From positions 1 to 45,258 of the forward strand of contig CAKRFN010000019.1 in NCBI GenBank assembly GCA_934320655.1: DNA of 45,258 nt. Reading direction: 5' to 3'. This document shows, piece by piece, positions 40,056 to 45,258 of the stretch; the stretch's first letter is position 1, and each line of letters starts with the position of its first letter. The position numbers and the translations under genes are program-made. Below the pieces are notes generated by a model that did no database searches, was not told the DNA's origin, and worked only from the letters and a program-made list of their open reading frames with translations. This DNA comes from an uncultured Eubacterium sp. Lineage in GTDB: Bacteria; Bacillota; Clostridia; Lachnospirales; Lachnospiraceae.

Positions 40056-42725
40056 TTATAATAACAGCTTTGACACTGCTTCTACCACTGCTTCTGCATC
40101 CAGCCCCTGCACTGCCTGTGTAAGCTCATCAAAGACTGCTTTTTTGTCATCAGGATACCGGTAATGTGATAATTTTTCGATGATTCCATCTGCGACATCC
40201 ACATCATATTCCGCCATTGCCTGCGTCAGCAGGATCAATTCCTGTTCCAGCAATTCTTTGTCTAATTCTTTCAGCTCCTGTTCATCCTCTTCCACGCTGC
40301 AGATTGTCTGTAGCTGCTCATTCAGGCTTTTCCATTGCTCCATGAAAACCGGATGCATCGTTTTTATGACATCCGTCTTCTCATCGCGTGCCGCATATTC
40401 GAGCAGCTTGGCAACACTGGAAACGGTAAGTGCTCCGATCATTGCTGCTGATGTTTTCATTGCATGCACCTTTACGCGGTACTGGCGCAGATTGTCCCCA
40501 TCATAAATATTTTTTTCAAATGCGTCCAACGCAGCTGCATCTGTACCTGACATCTGTACAAACGCTTCGATTACAGCAAGCAGATCCTCCGGATCTTTAT
40601 TATGCAAATAGGCATACTCCAGATTAAGCTCTGAAACTTTCTCCAAACGCTGCTGAATCTGTATGGTTTCTTCTGTTTCCTTGCGTATCTGCTCCTCGGA
40701 CTGCATGGCAGCACCTTCTATGATCTTATTCTGCGGAAGATATTTCCGGAGCAGTTTTTCCAATTTCTCGTACACGATTGGTTTGGCAAAAAAGTCATCA
40801 AATCCATTTTGCAGAAACATTTCCTTTGCCCCATTGACCGCATTTGCCGTCAAAGCAATCACCGGTGTTTCCAAATTTACATTTCCTTCCTGTTCTGGAA
40901 ATGCGTGAAGTGTCTCTATCCCATCCATGCCCGGCATCATATGGTCAAGAAAGATCAGATCGTATTTCTTGTTGACAACTTTTTTCAGACATTCTTCTCC
41001 GCTGTCCACTTCGTCAATCCTCATACGGGTATCCTTCAGAAGACTTCGGAACACCTTACGGTTTACAGCGTTATCATCAACCACCAGTATATCTGCATCC
41101 GGTGCTATAAACGCCGTCTCATATACATATTGCTGTTCCTGCTGTTTGATACGCTCGGAAAGCTTTCCAATCGGCGTCTCATCGATAATATCCTGCTCAA
41201 GGTCAAAGAAAAAGTCAGAGCCCTCGCCATAGGTACTTGTCACTTCCAGATGACTTCCCATCAGCTTCAAAAGCTGCAGCGTAATACTCATTCCTAAACC
41301 GGTTCCCTCAATATTGCGGTGACGGCTCTCCTCGATTCTTTGAAATTCCTCAAACAGTTTCGGTTTATCCTCTTCTTTGATACCAACGCCGGTATCCTTT
41401 ACTTCAAAATGCAAAAGTACCTTCTGCTCTTTCTTCTCTCCGGTAACGGAAAGCGTGACACTTCCATGTTCCGTATACTTAACTGCATTATTTAAAAGAT
41501 TCAGAAGAACCTGCCGAATCCTGACATCATCCCCCATAAGTCTCGAAGGCAGCTTTTCCTCAACAATAACCTCAACATCCAGTTCTTTTGAAACGGCCTT
41601 CTGATAGATCATATTGACGGTATCATGTATCAGGCTGCTGACATCATATTCTACCGGAACAATCTCAAGCTTTCCCGAATCAATTTTTGAAATATCAAGG
41701 ATATCATTGATCAATGCCAGCAGACTTTTTCCCGCATTCTGAATGTCTAACGCATATTCACGCACCTGTAGTTCCCTGCTCTCCCTTAAAATCATTTCAT
41801 CCATGCCGAGAACCGCATTGATCGGTGTCCGGATTTCATGTGACATACGTGCAAGAAACCTGCCCTTTGCCTCATTCGCCATCTCTGCTGCCTGTTTGTC
41901 TTTTTCAATGTGAAAAGCAGACTGTACCGTATAGACAGAAGAACATATCAAAAGAATCAACATTCCGATTGCAAAATAGCGCTCATGAAAAATCCCACTT
42001 CGGTTAAAATACATCACCATCTGGATAACAGAACATACAAATGCTCCAAAAAGACCAAATGCCACAAAACGATATTCCTGAATTTTTCGGCTATACAGAT
42101 CCCTCAAAAAGGTATACACGACAGCCGCGATTGCCAAAAAGCAGCCCATTACCACAAAAATAAATGTGGATTCAAGATCTTTTATCCCCGTAATATGCAA
42201 AATACAGCTAATCACATCAACCGTACCCATGAGTATTCCCACAAAACAGTACAGCTTTTCAAACCGGTGTTTCTGGATTTCATTCATATAAATAATGACA
42301 GAAAACGGAATCAGCATGACCATATAAAACGGAATTTCACTCGCAACCGAGATATTTTGAAACATAACCTGACGGAAAATAGAATTCATATCCAACCATA
42401 CCGCCGAAAGCATACCTGCATATCCCAGATAAATGATATCCATCGAACGTTTATTCAAAATTCCATTGTCAGATACCAGTTCCAGCCGCAGAACTTTCCC
42501 TGCATCCGCCGCCCTGACCGGTATCATAAGATAACATTCCGGACTTGTCTGCCCAAACCATCTTTTTCCCTCGGTCGAATACTGATAGATCTGTTTTCCA
42601 TCCAAATAGGCGCAAAGATCCTGTCCCCGAAAACAGAGATGGCTGATTCGCCCATCCAGATTTTCAGGAATCGTTGTCTCTAAAATTGCTGTTCCTTTTT
42701 CGTATTTACCGGGCATTTCAATCAA
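40056..42725 (-). CDS. Hybrid sensor histidine kinase (HK-REC-HPt) with displaced N-terminus
   Basis: The frame encodes 889 residues: an external sensor region (about 1-115), about seven hydrophobic segments (116-275), HisKA with the phospho-His296 in MSHEIRTPIN, an HATPase domain with GTGLGMS near 480, a receiver with Asp594 in LIFLDHMMPGMDG, and an HPt domain with His754 in KVHAMKTSAAM. It should start an internal phosphorelay to the regulator next door. Upstream, an ATG at 42772 with a GGAG site begins a good signal sequence (MKGIKYIFFILLILAL) in a different frame that ends in TGA just before this frame opens. Relatives have both parts joined, so a short deletion/frameshift is likely and membrane insertion of the sensor may be lost. 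Confidence 0.85.
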   Translation of the reverse strand: MIEMPGKYEKGTAILETTIPENLDGRISHLCFRGQDLCAYLDGKQIYQYSTEGKRWFGQTSPECYLMIPVRAADAGKVLRLELVSDNGILNKRSMDIIYLGYAGMLSAVWLDMNSIFRQVMFQNISVASEIPFYMVMLIPFSVIIYMNEIQKHRFEKLYCFVGILMGTVDVISCILHITGIKDLESTFIFVVMGCFLAIAAVVYTFLRDLYSRKIQEYRFVAFGLFGAFVCSVIQMVMYFNRSGIFHERYFAIGMLILLICSSVYTVQSAFHIEKDKQAAEMANEAKGRFLARMSHEIRTPINAVLGMDEMILRESRELQVREYALDIQNAGKSLLALINDILDISKIDSGKLEIVPVEYDVSSLIHDTVNMIYQKAVSKELDVEVIVEEKLPSRLMGDDVRIRQVLLNLLNNAVKYTEHGSVTLSVTGEKKEQKVLLHFEVKDTGVGIKEEDKPKLFEEFQRIEESRHRNIEGTGLGMSITLQLLKLMGSHLEVTSTYGEGSDFFFDLEQDIIDETPIGKLSERIKQQEQQYVYETAFIAPDADILVVDDNAVNRKVFRSLLKDTRMRIDEVDSGEECLKKVVNKKYDLIFLDHMMPGMDGIETLHAFPEQEGNVNLETPVIALTANAVNGAKEMFLQNGFDDFFAKPIVYEKLEKLLRKYLPQNKIIEGAAMQSEEQIRKETEETIQIQQRLEKVSELNLEYAYLHNKDPEDLLAVIEAFVQMSGTDAAALDAFEKNIYDGDNLRQYRVKVHAMKTSAAMIGALTVSSVAKLLEYAARDEKTDVIKTMHPVFMEQWKSLNEQLQTICSVEEDEQELKELDKELLEQELILLTQAMAEYDVDVADGIIEKLSHYRYPDDKKAVFDELTQAVQGLDAEAVVEAVSKLLL

Positions 42726-42797
42726 AGAGCAAGAATTAACAGTATAAAAAATATGTATTTAATTCCCTTCATGCTTCCCAATATCTCCTCATTGGTT

Positions 42798-43493
42798 CTA
42801 TACAATCCGTTCGTTCACGTTCAGCACCTTTGCGATCTCGTCCAGTAGCCGTTCCTCGTTTGCCGGTTTTAAAATATAACCTGCCGGTGCAAATTTCAAC
42901 ACTCCATATACCTGCTCCCGTTGTGAAATACTTGTAAGGAAAATGACCGGAATTGTTTTCATGCCATCATCCTGAAGCATCGCTTCAAATACGGCTTTTC
43001 CATCCATGCCCGGCATCTCATAATCTAACAATACCAGATCCGGACGCTGCTCCGGAATCAGCTCCAATGCCTTTTCTCCGGACGGAGCCAGAGAAATATC
43101 ATATTTTTCCTCTAACATGGACTTCATCTTACGAAGCACTAGCGGACTGTCATCCACAATCATAATTTTTGCGCGGTCTCTGTGCTTTTTATCTGTAACT
43201 ACAGGAGCACTATCCTCACCTTCTGTGAGTTTTCCCTTCTCCTGTGGCAGATACCCGCCACACGCTAATATCTTCTTGCAGGTTTCCATAATTACCGATC
43301 CTGTTACCGGGCGAAACAGTTTTTCAAACTGCGGGGTTGTACAATAACCGGAAATACGTTCCCAGCTTTTTTGCGTTGAGAGAACAAGCACAGGTGTCTT
43401 TGGCATCTGCTCCTTTACCCATGTAAACATTCCTTTACACTGCTGATAATTTCGTCTAACTTTCCAATCAATAAAATCTTTTGCATCCCTCAC
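42798..43493 (-). CDS. Response regulator with broken first receiver domain
   Basis: The frame gives 231 residues. The C-terminal receiver is intact: IMIVDDSPLVLRKM near 110, phospho-Asp157 in LVLLDYEMPGMDG, TSISQ, and Lys in YILKPANE. The N-terminal part (FTWVKEQMPKTPVLVLS to VTGSVIMETCKKIL) is only the second half of another receiver-like domain. The real start is probably the ATG at 43486, just after GGAGGAGTGAGGG. It reads MQKILLIGKLDEIISSVKECLHG, a normal receiver head, but stops at 43415 in another frame. A deletion of about 50 codons with a frameshift fits. The listed GTG start would skip that head. It is transcribed with the kinase. Confidence 0.78.
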   Translation of the reverse strand: MRDAKDFIDWKVRRNYQQCKGMFTWVKEQMPKTPVLVLSTQKSWERISGYCTTPQFEKLFRPVTGSVIMETCKKILACGGYLPQEKGKLTEGEDSAPVVTDKKHRDRAKIMIVDDSPLVLRKMKSMLEEKYDISLAPSGEKALELIPEQRPDLVLLDYEMPGMDGKAVFEAMLQDDGMKTIPVIFLTSISQREQVYGVLKFAPAGYILKPANEERLLDEIAKVLNVNERIV

Positions 43494-43529
43494 TCCTCCA
43501 TCTCACAATTTCCTGTAACATCAATTTCT

Positions 43530-43558
43530 ATTATATTAGTTTCAGGGCTGTTTTACAA
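43530..43558 (-). promoter_or_regulatory. Promoter of the response regulator-kinase operon
   Basis: The -35 TTGTAA (43553-43558), exactly 17 nt, and a perfect -10 TATAAT (43530-43535) lie about 40 nt before the regulator start. Confidence 0.72.
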
Positions 43559-43597
43559 GAAATTTAGATTTTCTGCAATGAAGGATGCTGCGCTGTG

Positions 43598-43741
43598 CTA
43601 CAACAACAGTAAGCTTACGGAATAAATGAAATAAATTAAAGCAGCATCACTGGTAAAGATGGAAGCAACCGCAGCTGGCAATGTCATACATATAAGCCAG
43701 ATGAAAAATGAACCACTGACACAGCATATCAGCAATAGCCG
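43598..43741 (-). pseudogene. C-terminal remnant of a MATE-type transporter
   Basis: The frame downstream of the GNAT gene reads RLLLICCVSGSFFIWLICM, then TLPAAVASIFTSDAALI, and ends ...SVSLLLL with TAG at 43598-43600. The phrase around ASIFTSDAALI matches the turn between helices that recurs in MATE proteins (IFTxDxxLI). No start or other helices remain, so this is a leftover of about 48 codons. It fills most of the 250-bp gap; the rest is the promoter of the two-component operon. Confidence 0.55.
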
Positions 43742-43744
43742 ACC

Positions 43745-44158
43745 TCATTCCCGCAGATTACCATAATTACAAATTTGAAGAGCCGCTCCATTCTCCATGC
43801 TCGAAAAGCCATGTTTCGTGTAAAATGATACATTATTTTTATCTTCCGGCATCACCTCAATATACATAAAATCTTTGTATTTTTCCTTTACATATTCAAG
43901 CATTTTGCCTGCAATCCCTTTTCCCTGATACTCTGGGTGAACAAGTACATAATGTATCTGTGCTAACATTTCCGTATCATCCAGCACTCTTACCAGACCA
44001 ACAAGTTTTTCTCCATCCCAGACAGTGAGTACCGTCGAAGAATTCATAAGGGCCTTATATAAACGCTCCGGATAATTTCCTGAAATCCAGTGAATGGATA
44101 AAAATAACTGTTGTACCTGTTCTTTTGTAAACTTTTTTTCTTCTGTATATTGAAACAT
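43745..44158 (-). CDS. GNAT-family N-acetyltransferase
   Basis: A 137-residue protein with YVLVHPEYQGKGIAGKMLEYV near 71-91 as the acetyl-CoA loop (Q-G-K-G-I-A-G-K) and NVSFYTKHGFSSMENG near 110-125 at the C-terminus. It is typical of small GNATs acting on amines; the acceptor is unknown. It follows the HxlR regulator by 17 nt and is probably controlled by it. It is intact. Confidence 0.9.
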   Translation of the reverse strand: MFQYTEEKKFTKEQVQQLFLSIHWISGNYPERLYKALMNSSTVLTVWDGEKLVGLVRVLDDTEMLAQIHYVLVHPEYQGKGIAGKMLEYVKEKYKDFMYIEVMPEDKNNVSFYTKHGFSSMENGAALQICNYGNLRE

Positions 44159-44175
44159 AATCTGTATCTTTCCCC

Positions 44176-44559
44176 CTATCCGCGATGATCACACTTCTGA
44201 CATTGCAGCATTTCATTTTCGCCATCCTCTTTATAAAAAATACCGGACCACTGGCAAATATTTTGCAAAATAGGCACAACAGATTTTCCTTTTTGTGTCA
44301 GCACATACTCTACCCTTGGTGGAATTTCATCATAAGATTTTCTGTCGACAATTCCATCGTCTATCAGGTCTTTCAACGTTGCAGACAGTACTGCATCCGT
44401 AATATTGCACAGTTCTCTGCGAAGTTCGCTGTATCGCAATTTTTCGGTGGCAGATAACACACATATGATACGCGACTTCCATTTTCCACCAAATATTGCC
44501 AGCCCATATTCAAGGGGACAACGTATATCATCATCTAATTTTTTCTTATATTTTGCCAT
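44176..44559 (-). CDS. HxlR-family winged-helix regulator
   Basis: A 127-residue regulator with the family opening CPLEYGLAIFGGKWKSRII near 14-32, RYSELRRELCNITDAVLSATLKDL as the recognition helices, and VDRKSYDEIPPRVEYVLTQKG as the wing. A C-terminal CQKCDH pair is an extra. HxlR proteins bind inverted repeats as dimers and often sense reactive aldehydes, quinones or drugs through cysteines. A near-perfect inverted repeat surrounds its own -10 box. It probably controls itself and the following GNAT gene. Confidence 0.92.
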   Translation of the reverse strand: MAKYKKKLDDDIRCPLEYGLAIFGGKWKSRIICVLSATEKLRYSELRRELCNITDAVLSATLKDLIDDGIVDRKSYDEIPPRVEYVLTQKGKSVVPILQNICQWSGIFYKEDGENEMLQCQKCDHRG

Positions 44560-44566
44560 ACAAAAT

Positions 44567-44620
44567 CACCTTCAAGCCATCATTTTGTCTCATTATAGCT
44601 TAAAGGTGATTCTTTTTAAA
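44567..44620 (-). promoter_or_regulatory. HxlR promoter with flanking 11-bp inverted repeat
   Basis: The -35 TTTAAA (44615-44620), exactly 17 nt, and a perfect -10 TATAAT (44592-44597) are visible. One operator arm (44598-44608) lies in the spacer; the other (44567-44577) lies downstream of the start point. The arms CACCTTTAAGC and GCTTGAAGGTG differ at one base. A third half-site-like AGCCTTAAAGGT sits near 44653-44664. Confidence 0.72.
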
Positions 44621-44730
44621 GTTACTATGAAATTTATTATCTTCTCTACCATAGCCTTAAAGGTATCTACAACCTATCATTACCGATTTTTTGAATTGAT
44701 CATTTGCTTCTTCGTAATAACCTCATCTCC

Positions 44731-45258
44731 TTAATAATTCTCTTCATGCACTTCAAAATAGCCCTGCGGATGGTTACATACCGGACATACCTCCGGAGCC
44801 TTTGTTCCTACCACAATATGTCCGCAATTACGGCATTCCCATACCTTAACTTCACTCTTTTCAAACACCTGCGCAGTTTCAATATTCTTAAGAAGTGCAC
44901 GGTATCTCTCCTCGTGATGCTTCTCAATCTCTCCTACAGCCCTGAATTTTGCTGCAAGCTCAGGAAATCCTTCTTCCTCAGCAGTTTTGGCAAATTCTTC
45001 ATACATATCTGTCCACTCATAGTTTTCGCCGCCAGCCGCTGACTCAAGATTCGTCTTGGTATCACCGATCCCTGCCAGCTCCTTAAACCACATCTTTGCA
45101 TGTTCTTTCTCATTATCTGCGGTCTTTAAAAATAATGCTGACATCTGCTCATAGCCTTCCTTCTTTGCTACAGAAGCAAAATAGGTATACTTATTTCTTG
45201 CCTGTGATTCCCCTGCAAATGCCTCCTGTAAATTTTTCTCTGTCTGTGTTCCTGCATA
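44731..45258 (-). CDS. Rubrerythrin (N-terminus cut by window edge)
   Basis: The frame runs off the right edge; 175 residues are visible from YAGTQTEKNLQEAFAGESQARN. Only about two residues are missing. The N-terminal ferritin-like four-helix domain carries the diiron ligands in EAFAGESQAR, ADNEKEHAKMW and IEKHHEERY. The C-terminal rubredoxin-like FeS4 site is CRNCGHIVVG plus CPVCNHPQG. It reduces hydrogen peroxide in anaerobes using electrons from rubredoxin or NADH. No terminator is obvious downstream. Confidence 0.95.
   Translation of the reverse strand, partial: YAGTQTEKNLQEAFAGESQARNKYTYFASVAKKEGYEQMSALFLKTADNEKEHAKMWFKELAGIGDTKTNLESAAGGENYEWTDMYEEFAKTAEEEGFPELAAKFRAVGEIEKHHEERYRALLKNIETAQVFEKSEVKVWECRNCGHIVVGTKAPEVCPVCNHPQGYFEVHEENY

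Overview
This window looks like chromosomal DNA of an anaerobic Firmicute, most likely a member of the Lachnospiraceae. Supporting signs are a cobA-hemD fusion in a siroheme/cobalamin-type tetrapyrrole operon, glutamate synthase, rubrerythrin, an EFR1-type flavodoxin-ferredoxin protein, strong AGGAGG ribosome sites and Bacillus-type -35/-10 promoters. Every protein gene I accept is on the minus strand, so transcription runs from high to low coordinates. There are no rRNA or tRNA genes, CRISPR arrays or complete insertion sequences.

Positions 1-29.4 kb are orderly and fairly GC-rich. Reading in the direction of transcription: a PfkB kinase and a class II aldolase overlap cobD and are followed by cobQ (29.4-24.9 kb). 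Next are two secreted proteins of unknown role whose promoters share a 13-bp identity (24.7-22.8 kb), then a hicAB toxin-antitoxin pair with a palindrome over its -35 box (22.7-22.1 kb). A strong promoter at 22.0 kb starts cbiC-hemA-sirC-hemC-cobA/hemD-hemB-hemL. This set makes 5-aminolevulinate from glutamyl-tRNA and carries it to precorrin-2/sirohydrochlorin; no protoheme branch genes (hemE and later) are present here. An amidase and a HEAT-THUMP methyltransferase follow without a gap. A second promoter starts parE-parC-HAD phosphatase-CPBP protease (12.4-6.8 kb). gltB-gltD follow, with their own promoter and a perfect inverted repeat in the leader. Beyond gltD, a long rod-shaped RNA candidate (81-308) faces gltD across a bidirectional terminator.

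From about 29.45 kb onward the DNA becomes visibly AT-richer and the content accessory: acetyltransferases (one Vat-like), Ogt, a PPOX-like protein, a MATE exporter, an SDR/EFR1/TetR operon, a two-component hybrid kinase with its response regulator, an HxlR regulator with a clear operator, and rubrerythrin at the edge. Much of it is broken: a GNAT stub, an acetyltransferase lacking its central repeats, a BRO-N protein with a deletion and frameshift, a cytidylate-kinase-like gene with one in-frame TGA, a MATE tail fragment, and a kinase and regulator whose true N-termini lie in another frame.

The most interesting regulatory structure is upstream of the MATE gene (36.80-36.96 kb). A near-consensus promoter is followed by two successive intrinsic terminators. 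Their stems differ, but their loops share the core AGCGTAA(A/G)TCCAG. This reads as a double transcription attenuator controlling a drug exporter.
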